Of a stretch of 64,000 bases of DNA, positions 1 to 8,900 are shown piece by piece; the stretch's first letter is position 1; each line of letters opens with the position of its first letter. The notes beneath the pieces are model-generated. The model did not search any database. It worked only from the letters and a program-made list of their open reading frames with translations, and was not told the DNA's origin. Origin of the DNA: Streptococcus mitis (GTDB taxonomy: Bacteria > Bacillota > Bacilli > Lactobacillales > Streptococcaceae); NCBI RefSeq assembly GCF_023109105.1, contig NZ_JALDTZ010000003.1:111152-175151 (forward strand), read 5' to 3'. The translations under genes were made by a program, and so were the position numbers.

Positions 1-815
1 GGCAAGGAGAAAAGGTATTATTAGGTGTTGAAAATGCATACAGTCATCTCAAGGAAACGGTTAAAATACTACTTATTGAGGAACCTGAGAATCATTTGAG
101 CTTCCAAAACCTCCAGAAATTGGTTAGAATGCTAAGTTCAAATACAGGTGTTCAAGTTTTTATTGGAACTCATTCAAATATGATTGCTTCAAGATTGGGT
201 GTAGACAATCTTCTTTTTTTAGATAATGGTCAGATATCTAAACTTAAAGGTTTGAAAAAAGATACTGTAAGATTTTTCAAAAAATCTACTAATCAAAATT
301 TATTGAACTTCTCTCTAGGTAAGAAGATAATTCTTGTTGAGGGAAATGCTGAGTATATTTTAGTAGAGAAGTTTTTCGAAATACTCCACTCCAAAAAGCC
401 TGAAGAATTTAATGTATCAATTATTTCTGTAGATGGATTAAGTTTTGAGAGGTATTTAGAAATTGCAACTAACTTTACTGATAAAAAAGTAGTAGTCATC
501 ACGGATAATGATGGTGATTACGAAAGTAAAGTACAGTCAAAATATAGTTCTTATCAACAATTCCAGAATATAAAAGTTTCTTCTGATTTAGATAATGATA
601 ATCGAACATTTGAGATATGCATTTATAATTGTAACTCGGATTTATTAGAGTCTTCAGGACTAACCAAATCTAATGATTTATTAGAATACATGCTCAGGGA
701 AAAGGCTGAATTTGCACTGAGATTACTAGAACAAATGGAAACTGATAATATAAGGGAAAAATTTATTATACCCAATTATATTAAAGAGGCGATTGAATGG
801 ATAATAAAAGATTGA
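1..815 (+). CDS. GajA-like ATPase-TOPRIM nuclease (OLD family), 5' truncated by window edge
   Basis: The frame is open from base 3. The first visible residues are the end of an SMC/ABC-type ATPase: a Walker B stretch ILLIEEPENHLS at bases 66-101 and an H-loop-like IGTHSN. A TOPRIM domain follows, with the glutamate of VEG at 339-341 and the acidic TDNDGD cluster at 501-518. OLD-family ATPase-TOPRIM proteins encoded next to a UvrD-like helicase are class 2 OLD, the GajA subunit of the Gabija anti-phage system, where the TOPRIM domain nicks DNA and the ATPase domain senses nucleotides. Its last 19 bases overlap the helicase gene, so the two are translationally coupled. The assignment rests on the C-terminal part only; a different OLD/UvrD system is possible. 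Confidence 0.8.
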   Translation, partial: QGEKVLLGVENAYSHLKETVKILLIEEPENHLSFQNLQKLVRMLSSNTGVQVFIGTHSNMIASRLGVDNLLFLDNGQISKLKGLKKDTVRFFKKSTNQNLLNFSLGKKIILVEGNAEYILVEKFFEILHSKKPEEFNVSIISVDGLSFERYLEIATNFTDKKVVVITDNDGDYESKVQSKYSSYQQFQNIKVSSDLDNDNRTFEICIYNCNSDLLESSGLTKSNDLLEYMLREKAEFALRLLEQMETDNIREKFIIPNYIKEAIEWIIKD

Positions 816-1843
816 TTCATGCTGTTGCTGGAAGTGGCAAAACAACTAAAATAATTGAAAGTATTGATCCTCAAAAAAGAAATCTTATCCTTACGTATAC
901 AGAGATGAACCAGAATACAATCAGAGCAAAGTTGATTGAAAAATTTGGCTACATTCCTGAGTCTACTTTTATTTTTGGTGTTTTTGAGTTTCTATATAGT
1001 TTTTGCTTAGTGCCATATTTAGGGAAACGACCAAAAGGAATAAATTTTGATTATAAAACTCAAGGAAAATTTGATAAGACTGCTATAGATAATACTGGAA
1101 GAATTGTTCAGAATCAACTTTCTAAATCTCTATTAAGGGGTTCATTAATCTATAAGAGGAAAGAAATTAGATTTGATAATTCATATTTGGATAGAATTGA
1201 TAAATTTTTTGATTGTATTTATGTAGATGAGTGTCAGGATTTTGAGTCAGATGATTTTGATTGGCTTTTAAGTTTAAGTAATCTTAATGCAGAAGTATTT
1301 TTATTTGGAGATTTTTATCAAAAAACCTTTAGTACTTCAAGGAGAGGTAATAAAGGAAAAGGGATCCATTCGAGTTTTGAGAATTGGTTAAAAGTTATTT
1401 CTGATTCAGGATATGAAATTGATTTATCGAGTTTGTCAAAAAGTTATCGTTGTCCCAAAATAGTTTGTGACTTTATTGTTGATAATTTAGCTATTGAAAT
1501 TTTATCACAGCGAGAAGAAAAGCTTTCTTCCCAAATTACTCTTATCGATTCACAGAAAAAAATAGAATCAATAATGACAGATGACAATATCATGAAACTT
1601 TTTTATCAAAAATCTTATGATTATGAATGCAAGAGTCAGAATTGGGGGGATAGTAAAGGTTCTGAATATGACAATGTTTGTGTAGTACTAAATCCAACAT
1701 CATACAAATTATTCGCAGCTGATCGCTTGAATGAACTTCCTTCACAAACCAAAAGTAAATTTTATGTTGCGTGTACTCGTACGAGAGGGAATCTCTATTT
1801 TGTAAATCAAAAAGATATCATAGATTATAAGAAGATAAAGTAA
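797..1843 (+). CDS. Compact UvrD/PcrA-like SF1 helicase (GajB-like)
   Basis: A 348-residue superfamily 1 helicase core. Visible motifs in order are Walker A AVAGSGKTT near residues 9-17, motif II DECQDF near 144-149, motif III GDFYQ near 171-175, motif IV SYRCP near 216-220, a motif V-like GSEYDNV segment and motif VI YVACTRTR near 322-329. The family partner GajB in Gabija is, from memory, about 490 residues, so this is a short form with reduced accessory domains rather than a truncation, because all core motifs are present. The start overlaps the upstream TOPRIM gene by 19 bases and the stop lies 10 bases before the CHAT gene, which indicates one operon. Its role is inferred from context. 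Confidence 0.8.
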   Translation: MDNKRLIHAVAGSGKTTKIIESIDPQKRNLILTYTEMNQNTIRAKLIEKFGYIPESTFIFGVFEFLYSFCLVPYLGKRPKGINFDYKTQGKFDKTAIDNTGRIVQNQLSKSLLRGSLIYKRKEIRFDNSYLDRIDKFFDCIYVDECQDFESDDFDWLLSLSNLNAEVFLFGDFYQKTFSTSRRGNKGKGIHSSFENWLKVISDSGYEIDLSSLSKSYRCPKIVCDFIVDNLAIEILSQREEKLSSQITLIDSQKKIESIMTDDNIMKLFYQKSYDYECKSQNWGDSKGSEYDNVCVVLNPTSYKLFAADRLNELPSQTKSKFYVACTRTRGNLYFVNQKDIIDYKKIK

Positions 1844-1853
1844 AAGAAATATT

Positions 1854-4172
1854 ATGACAGAACAGTTTTTAAACATACCATTTGTAAGTTATTTTTTAAC
1901 TACAAATAATCATGATAATCCAAATTTTATTGAGAGAGACACATTCTCCTATCGTTTTAATAGGAACATTGTGACTCATACTCAATCAAGGTATTTAGTT
2001 GCTCATATACCTAAAAGTTTTGAAGAGTTAGTTCTTCCTTGGCCTCTATCCTCATTTGTTGAAGAACCAAATTATATTACGGAATACATAAACATAGAGC
2101 TGTTAATTAAGAATACAGAGGGTATTATAGATTTAATTAAACAAACTCCTTTAGGCTGCGTTTTCATTCCTGAAGAATTAAAAGATCATCCTATTATTGA
2201 ACAAATACAAGAAACAACACTACCTGTGATTTTTTTAACAGATGGAGTAGATATTCCTTTCAGCAAACTACAATTGATTGTTGAAAAAAATAGCATTAAT
2301 GCTAGTCAGATATTAGATAATAAAGTTACAATCTCTGATAAAACAAAAATTGAGCCGATTAGCATACCTCATAAGCACTTTTTGCGACCTTTAGAGATTG
2401 CAATCAATCGTAATAGAGGTTTGTACCTATCTATATTTGAAAATAGGCAGGAACCAAAACCATTTGATAACCCAACAACAGAAGGAAAACTAGTGGCAGA
2501 GGAACAAGCGATAAGTGATTTGAAATATTATTTAAAGCTCCTAATTGCAGAAAAGTATATCATATATCTTGCAAAACATGAAAAAGGAATTGATTCTTTG
2601 ATTGAAATTATAAGGAAATGGGATGATTCAATAGATACTGCAGATTTAGACTTGGATATTCTTGAAAAATATTTTTTGAATCTATCGGATTATTTTTTTG
2701 AAAAATTTGACGAAATAGTTTATCGTACAGATATGGTATTTGTGTTGCCGATGGTAAATAAAACAAGTGTTGATTTACTAAATAGAGAGTTTCAGTTACG
2801 ACTATCTAAACCTGTTCTTAGGCAGATATATGATTTTTCAGGATATTATGGAATAGGGGGCGGCAAAGATTTCGAAACGATGCTGAGAATCATTTCTGAT
2901 AGAGCATCAGAAAACTCAATTTTAGATTCTTTATCCCTTAATTTTACACTAGATACAAAATCTCCGTATGTGCGTTTACCTAACTTACCTTCGCAAGACC
3001 TAACAGTTTGGTATTCCCATATGTTTAAAAATACAATGAAGAATGCCAATTTATCAGAAATTGAAAAATTTAATAATAATTTCCATAAAATATCTGAGAA
3101 GTTAAAGTTATCATTAGATGATGAGTTTATTGATATACTTGTCAAATATGGGAAGCATATAAAATTCATTACAGATGCACCAATTGAATGGGTTAAATAT
3201 AAAGATACTCCTCTGGGCTTAATAAAATCAATCAGCAGATTGCCAATTATTCCTGGTAATACGCTAGTAAACTCAGCAAAGCATAATTTACTAACAAAAA
3301 TTCCAAAAGCTACTGTATCATTTTTAATTATTAATGCACTTAACCCTAATGATACATTATATAAAAATGGAAAAAAATTGGGAGAGCTACTAAAAGAGTA
3401 TTTTCCTAAACATTGTGTTAATTACTATGAAGTTAAAAATAAAACTGATTTTATTCGTACGATGAATGAAAACCCTTCAACTTTTTTTATTTACTATGGA
3501 CATGGTAGTATGCCTGAAGTGAGTAGAAATCAACCAGATCAGATTGGTAAACTTCATATTGGCGATGATGAAATTGATATGATTGAGTTAGAAAATAATA
3601 TAAAAGTTGTACCTGCTGTCACAATATTGGGAGCATGTCAGACTCAGGTATTGGATGCTCACTATTTAAATATTGGAAATATGTTTCTCGGGTTAGGAAG
3701 TCAATCAGTATTGGCAACATATTTCCCAGTTGATGGTTTCTATACATTTAGTTTAATAGAGTCTATTTTTAGACATTTAAAAAATTTTTTAAGCAATCAA
3801 GCGCCAGAGTATATAAAGAACTGGTCTGATATTATTTTACAAGCTCGACGAACTCATTATATCATTGAACCAGTTAATACAATTATTGAATATTTAGATA
3901 AAAAGGGAGATAAAACTAGAGTAAACTCAGAAAGTTTGTCACAATATGTTATGAAATATTGTATAGAATCAAGCTGTAATGCTAACACCTCATATATTTC
4001 TGTGATGGAACAAAGTGTCATATATAGAGATAAAGCTTATAAAGAATATTTTAAAAACTATCCAGAATCGACTAGAATGTTAATTGATTATATTTTTAAA
4101 CATAACTATGTCTTTCCAGAGAGTATAATATTTACATCTCTTGGTTCTCCAGAAAAAATCAAATTTGTATAG
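1854..4172 (+). CDS. CHAT-domain (caspase-like) protease with large unrecognised N-terminal region
   Basis: A 772-residue protein whose C-terminal third matches the CHAT peptidase pattern: a catalytic histidine in YYGHGSM (His550), a catalytic cysteine in LGACQTQ (Cys595), then LGLGSQSVLATYFPVD, the usual segment after the cysteine. CHAT peptidases are clan CD cysteine proteases that act as effectors in several bacterial immune systems, including CRISPR-Csx29/TPR-CHAT and gasdermin operons. The first 480 residues resemble nothing I can name; no signal peptide or membrane segment is seen. The gene is third in the operon with the ATPase-TOPRIM and helicase genes (10-base gap) and is followed by a strong terminator. 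Function as a protease effector or regulator of a Gabija-like module is inference. Confidence 0.75.
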   Translation: MTEQFLNIPFVSYFLTTNNHDNPNFIERDTFSYRFNRNIVTHTQSRYLVAHIPKSFEELVLPWPLSSFVEEPNYITEYINIELLIKNTEGIIDLIKQTPLGCVFIPEELKDHPIIEQIQETTLPVIFLTDGVDIPFSKLQLIVEKNSINASQILDNKVTISDKTKIEPISIPHKHFLRPLEIAINRNRGLYLSIFENRQEPKPFDNPTTEGKLVAEEQAISDLKYYLKLLIAEKYIIYLAKHEKGIDSLIEIIRKWDDSIDTADLDLDILEKYFLNLSDYFFEKFDEIVYRTDMVFVLPMVNKTSVDLLNREFQLRLSKPVLRQIYDFSGYYGIGGGKDFETMLRIISDRASENSILDSLSLNFTLDTKSPYVRLPNLPSQDLTVWYSHMFKNTMKNANLSEIEKFNNNFHKISEKLKLSLDDEFIDILVKYGKHIKFITDAPIEWVKYKDTPLGLIKSISRLPIIPGNTLVNSAKHNLLTKIPKATVSFLIINALNPNDTLYKNGKKLGELLKEYFPKHCVNYYEVKNKTDFIRTMNENPSTFFIYYGHGSMPEVSRNQPDQIGKLHIGDDEIDMIELENNIKVVPAVTILGACQTQVLDAHYLNIGNMFLGLGSQSVLATYFPVDGFYTFSLIESIFRHLKNFLSNQAPEYIKNWSDIILQARRTHYIIEPVNTIIEYLDKKGDKTRVNSESLSQYVMKYCIESSCNANTSYISVMEQSVIYRDKAYKEYFKNYPESTRMLIDYIFKHNYVFPESIIFTSLGSPEKIKFV

Positions 4173-4179
4173 AGTTTTA

Positions 4180-4209
4180 AGATAGAATCAGAGTGTGATT
4201 CTATCTTTT
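4180..4209 (+). terminator. Rho-independent terminator of the GajA/GajB/CHAT operon
   Basis: A perfect 11-bp stem, AGATAGAATCA (4180-4190) and its complement (4196-4206), with a five-base loop and a T run, 8 bases after the CHAT gene stop. Confidence 0.9.
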
Positions 4210-4303
4210 GTAATTACAAATAAATTCAAGGGCGTTTTTATATGTGTTTGAAAAATTGTATAATCTATGTGATGGATTAAATTTCTACAAATTTTATAGA
4301 GTC

Positions 4304-4341
4304 AAAAAATAACACTATCATCAGATAATGTTATTTTTTTT
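4304..4341 (-). terminator. Terminator of the immR-immA operon, possibly bidirectional
   Basis: Arms at 4308-4318 and 4325-4335 pair over 11 bp with one G-U, and each strand has a T run beyond its distal arm. The stem overlaps the immA-like stop codon at 4321-4323. It separates this operon from the convergent defence operon. Confidence 0.8.
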
Positions 4342-4746
4342 GTTATCATTATAAAATTGTCTAGCTATTTCTTTAACATAGTTTTCATATTTTGCTGGAA
4401 TTTCTGCGTTCGAAATATAGTTTTGATAATTAAAACTTTCATCAATTGGGTATTCACTATTTACTAGACTCATAAAATCAAGGATTCTTCTTTTTTCAGT
4501 GTCAGATTCAATATGATTTTTAAAAGTATCGATCTGAGATAAAGAGTTGTTACAATCATCATTAATGAGATGGTGTTTTTCGTGAAGAAGTATATTTATT
4601 TTTTCAATATCTGTTGTATCGGAACTAAGGAAAATAAAGTGTTTGTTATTTGCAAGTACATATCTCCCCTTACAGGATAAGTTGTCAAGAATGACAACTT
4701 GGCAGTTTAATTGCTCAATCTCTTTTATAACTTTATTTAGATTCAT
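4321..4746 (-). CDS. ImmA/IrrE-family metallopeptidase
   Basis: A 141-residue protein with the zinc-binding HExxH motif in LLHEKHHLIND, as in ImmA/IrrE peptidases. In ICEBs1 and related elements ImmA cleaves the adjacent repressor ImmR after the DNA-damage response or cell-cell signalling, which switches on excision and transfer. Here it lies 2 bases downstream of a XRE-type repressor gene in the same orientation, the same arrangement as immR-immA. The C-terminus is lysine/asparagine-rich. The function as antirepressor is inferred from family and synteny; the target repressor is very probably the neighbouring gene. Confidence 0.85.
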   Translation of the reverse strand: MNLNKVIKEIEQLNCQVVILDNLSCKGRYVLANNKHFIFLSSDTTDIEKINILLHEKHHLINDDCNNSLSQIDTFKNHIESDTEKRRILDFMSLVNSEYPIDESFNYQNYISNAEIPAKYENYVKEIARQFYNDNKKNNII

Positions 4747-4748
4747 AC

Positions 4749-5081
4749 TTATTTTTTATTTGCGAAGTAATCTTTCAGATAATTTTTGATGATTTCTCGG
4801 TCGTCATCTGTGATAGGCGTACCATCGAAAGCGACTGAATTATCAATAGCAGTATCTAAATCAATATCCGAATCAGGTTCAGGAAAATCAGTTTTCCCTA
4901 AAAGGTAGTCAGTTGAAACGTTGAAAAAAACAGATAATTTTTCTAAAGTTTCGTACTTAGGTTTACGTCTACCTTGTTCATATAGGGCGATATTTTGTTG
5001 GCTTGAATTTATAGACTGTGCCAATTCTTTTTGAGTAACTTTAGCTTTTTGCCGAAGTTCCTTTAGTCTGTTAGAAAACAT
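4749..5081 (-). CDS. ImmR-like XRE-family repressor
   Basis: About 110 residues. The N-terminal helix-turn-helix is clear (RLKELRQKAKVTQKELAQ, then SSQQNIALYEQGRRKP), as in Cro/cI-type proteins, and the tail is acidic. I place the start at base 5081 because GGAGAG sits correctly before that ATG; an upstream in-frame start at 5126 would add 15 residues but lacks a ribosome-binding site and would run over the divergent promoter. The protein probably binds the AACAAC/GTTGTT repeats between it and the divergent transcript, controlling element activation in both directions as ImmR does in ICEBs1. Its downstream partner is the metallopeptidase expected to cleave it. Confidence 0.85.
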   Translation of the reverse strand: MFSNRLKELRQKAKVTQKELAQSINSSQQNIALYEQGRRKPKYETLEKLSVFFNVSTDYLLGKTDFPEPDSDIDLDTAIDNSVAFDGTPITDDDREIIKNYLKDYFANKK

Positions 5082-5109
5082 AATTTCTCTCCAAATAATT
5101 AAAAAACTA

Positions 5110-5160
5110 TTGACTTGTAACAACAAATGTAGTATTATATTCTTAACAACAAAAGTTGTT
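5110..5160 (+). promoter_or_regulatory. Strong divergent promoter with putative ImmR operators
   Basis: A near-consensus sigma-A promoter on the plus strand: TTGACT at 5110-5115, a 17-base spacer, TATTAT at 5133-5138. The spacer contains GTAACAACAAATGT, and an inverted repeat AACAAC-4-GTTGTT follows at 5145-5160, over the expected transcription start. A repressor bound there would block this promoter. It drives the untranslated region that follows. Confidence 0.75.
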
Positions 5161-5851
5161 AGGTATGAGCTTTGAAAATTTAATAAAAAAACGTGTCAGG
5201 CAATGATTTACACTGACCAAACACGATTAATAAATGTAGCAATTTAATTATAAGTGATTTCTGGTTAAAAGTCAAGACTGTTAGTAGCTCTAGGTTTTAT
5301 ATCTACTAGTCATTTCATATGATCACGTTGGGTTTTTCGTCCTTTCGCCTTAGTAGATAAGTAAAGGGAACTGACGGCTGAAAACAGTCAATGATACTTC
5401 GTAGAAGGTAGCTAGAGAGAGATAGTGAAGTCTATATGTCGTATGGTCGGTATGTGGGAGTTGAGTAATTAACTTGTGCTAATGCCTTTAGGTAAGAAAG
5501 AGGGGATATTGAGTTATTCTTAAATTCGTGACTTTGGCGAAGGTAGTAGGCTTAGAAGCTGAAAATATGCGAAGATATGAGCATATAAATAACCAGGAAT
5601 CAGTAAAGACTTTGGATAAAAGTCTTTAAAGATTAGAAAATTAACAATAAGTGTTATTGTTAGTTTTCACAAGAGAATATACTTGTATTCTTTTATGTGA
5701 ATTAACAATAGGAAATGAGGTGATAACGAGTTATTCAAAATTTATGTGCAAGATTCTATAGTTTTGAACAATCAATGAATAGATATTTCAAAAGATAGCA
5801 TACAAAAATGAATTATTATTTTTAAAGTCAGTTGGGAACTGGCTTTTTTAT
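5145..5851 (+). ncRNA. Candidate large structured non-coding RNA (about 0.7 kb)
   Basis: No ORF above about 15 codons with a usable ribosome-binding site occupies this stretch, yet it begins at a strong promoter and ends at a strong terminator (5824-5851). It contains several long hairpins: AAAGACTTT/AAAGTCTTT at 5605-5613 and 5619-5627, TAACAATAA/TTATTGTTA at about 5642-5662, TTCACA/TGTGAA closing 5665-5701 with AGAATA/TATTCT inside, and ATATGC/GCATAT near 5564-5585. A TTAACAATA direct repeat brackets the third hairpin. No tRNA, group I or group II intron signatures are seen. Position between the ImmR switch and the adhesin/transfer genes suggests a regulatory RNA or long attenuator of the transfer operon; this is inference. 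Confidence 0.6.
5824..5851 (+). terminator. Terminator ending the structured leader
   Basis: AAGTCAGTT pairs with AACTGGCTT (one G-U) across a three-base loop, followed by six T. It lies upstream of the adhesin gene, so either the adhesin has its own promoter or transcription reads through conditionally. Confidence 0.85.
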
Positions 5852-5869
5852 TTGTAGAAAAGGAGAAAA

Positions 5870-5920
5870 ATGATTGTAGTAACTAAGCGATCTCGTTCCC
5901 CTTCTTGAAAGTGACGAGAT
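5870..5920 (+). promoter_or_regulatory. Leader ORF and hairpin upstream of the adhesin (possible attenuator)
   Basis: AGGAG at 5861-5865 precedes an ATG at 5870 that opens a 12-codon ORF (MIVVTKRSRSPS) stopping at 5908. Its last codons lie inside a hairpin with 7-bp arms ATCTCGT (5890-5896) and ACGAGAT (5914-5920). A ribosome on the leader would open the stem. No T run follows, so any control would act on translation or RNA stability rather than classical termination. Confidence 0.45.
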
Positions 5921-5960
5921 TAGAAATTTAAAATATCAATAAAAGGAGAATTAATAATAA

Positions 5961-8900
5961 ATGTTAAAAAATCAAGAATTTAAGGCTTACGGTTCTATTC
6001 GTAAGATGAAATCTGGTGGTGCTTGTGGAGTTATCCTTGCACTTGCAATGTTGGGAATGGCTTTTTCTTCAACTGTAACTGCTGATGAGGTAAATGTGAA
6101 TACCCCTATAGCTGTAGAAAAGAAAGCAGAATTTGAAGTTGTGATTTCTCATGAATCGCTTGATAAAGCTATGACTGAAGCTAAAGAAGCTGGGGTAAAT
6201 GTTGAAATTGATGATGTTCAGGATGAAGGAGTTGCAACAAGCGAAACAGTCGTAAGTAAGCAGAAAGAAATTGAAGCTGAATATGCAAAACATGAATCAG
6301 AAGTCAAACAGAAAACGGACGAATATAAGAAAGCTAAAACAAATAACGAAGCTGAACGTCGAGCAGTTTTAGCTGAAAACGAGAGTATCGAACGTGATAA
6401 TGCAAAGAAAAAAGATGACTACAAAGATAGCCTGAAAGCTCAAGAAGATTATAATAAGAAGGTTGACAAGGAAAATACTGAACTAAAAGAGCAGTATGAC
6501 AAGAAGCTAGAAAACTACAACAAGGAACTGACTGCTTACAACAAGCAAAAAGAAGAACTTGCTAAGAAAGGATTGAAGGCTGACAATACTCATATTAAAG
6601 TTTATGGCAATTATGATGAAAGCAAACGTGGCAGTGTGGGCTATTACAGCAACCTAACTGCTTCATTTGAAGGAGTAGAAGGTTTAACGGCTGTTAAAGA
6701 TTATATTGGACTACATTCAGACACGATTATTAGTGGAAGTCGTACAGACTTGCTCGCAAAAAATGATGATGTTTTTGCTGAAATTGTGAATCCAAAAGCA
6801 GGTGATTCATTCACGCTCCATAATGTTGCTGAAAGTAAAGAAGGTCAGAAAATCTCTGCCCGATTTACTTTCAATAGTGCTGAAGCTGAGTGGGTTAAGG
6901 ATAGCAAGCCATTAAGTGCTACAAAAATCTTTATTAGAAAAGACAATGGAAGTGGTTCAATCAATTTCCTTTTTGGAAATCTAGTTCAATTTGACACCAA
7001 AATTGACTTCTTTGATGAAAAGACAGGGAAAGAAGTTGTGATGGCTATCGCTTCTACATTTAATGATATTGACTATGGCCAAGAATTACGCTTTACTTAT
7101 CAAGATGGTTCAGAAGGAGTTGTTTTGAACCCTGCTGGTTCAGAAGTTAAGAAAGTAAACCGTGATAATAAGGAATATTATAAAGGCGAATATAAAACAC
7201 CATGGACTCATGATGTCCCTGAATTGGGAGTAAAAGCAGGTGATCTTGGATATGCTAACGTAGGGGATGAATCAGATATTCCACTTGGTTCACTTCTTTC
7301 TGTTGGGTATGGTTCTAAGTTGAATTTTACTTATCACAATGGAGTAGGCGTGCGTGGAGAAGATGAAATTGAATCCAAACGAGCAGAAGTTAAAAGACAG
7401 CTTGGTTCAGCAGGAAGTAATCTGAAAGATGAAGATATTTTCTATCAAGATGGGTGGGCTGTTGGTATCTTTGGTAAAGCAAGTTCAACAGTGCCTGTGA
7501 CTATTCTTTCTAAGCCACCAGTTGAACCTGAGTGGAAGAAAAAGGATACTAAAGAAATAAAGCTTGTTTTGAGAAAACCAAAAGATTTGCCGAATAAACC
7601 TGATGCACCAACTGTAAAAATTAAATATAGACGTTTACGTGTAACTCCTTCCACTCCAAAACCTGTAAAGGCCATTACTGATAATTTTGGAAACAATATT
7701 GATGGCGCAAATATATTTGATAAAAATGTGAAATTCAGTTTGACAACGGATTACAAACCATATTCAACATTTACTGCTGATTCTAAAACTCATGGTAAGA
7801 CTTGGGCAATGGTAGATGATGTACAAGATGGTGCTTACATGGTAGACGATAACAAAATCACAATGAAGGATTCTACTGGTAAAGATGTTAAGGATCTTTT
7901 TAATATGTATCATGTTCTTTCCGAAAAAGAACGTACACAGGAAATTCAAAACATTTTGAAAGAGGCAGGCTTGAATCCAAAAGGTGAGTTCTATATGTTT
8001 GTAGCGAAAGACTCGGCTTCATTCTATAAGAATTATGTAAGACAGGCTAAGAATATCACGATTGATCTTCCTGCTCATTTGTTGGTAGAAAAAGGTCAAA
8101 TTGTGAAGAACGATTTCCACCAAATTGACTTTGGAAATGGCTATGTTTCTAACTTGGTAACGGTTCAAGTTCCTAACTTGAAACCTGAAAAACATGCTTT
8201 GGATCACAAAGATAATTCTAAAGTTCGTGACGGTCAAGAAATTCAAATTGGGGAATATCTACGTTATCTTTTGGACGGTGTAACTGTTCCTGCGAAGCAT
8301 GACACTCTTTATCAGTATGATGGTATTGATAAGTTAGATGTTAGACATGATCGTTATACCGGCAAATGGTCAGGAATCATTCGTGGTACAGAATACCTTG
8401 CTGAAAAAGACTTAGTTCTTCCTTATGATGTCGTCTTGGCTGACGGTAAAGTGGTTAAGGCAGGAGATCAGATTGTGAAAGGTTCTGCTTATGCTTTTAA
8501 ATTTGAATTTGATCAAAGTACAAGCTCTGACTTTATCAAGAAGATTGTTAAAGTAACATGGAACGAACAAGACGGTAAGTGGGCTTACACTATTGATAAA
8601 GAGTTTCTAAACTCTCTAGGAGTACAAGGTACGTTTGATGCTGATTTCTATATCGAAGTTGAGCGTATCGCAAGTGGGAAAGTTGAAAATAAATTTGTCA
8701 ATATTGTCAATGGTCAAGAGATGGAAGCTAAAGTAGTGACTCATACTCCTGAAGTTCCTAATTCTCCTAAATTACCTAAACTACCTAATCCAGTTAAACC
8801 GACTGAGCCATCTAAACCAGTTGAACCATCCAAGTCAGTTGAATCTGTTAAACAAGAACAATCTGTAGAATTTAAAGAGTTGCCAAATACAGGTACTGAT

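Noticed and set aside
5145-5851. Group I or group II intron as explanation for the long non-coding stretch
   Set aside because: No GTGYG start, no domain V-like end, no intron-encoded reverse transcriptase or homing enzyme, and no interrupted gene around it.
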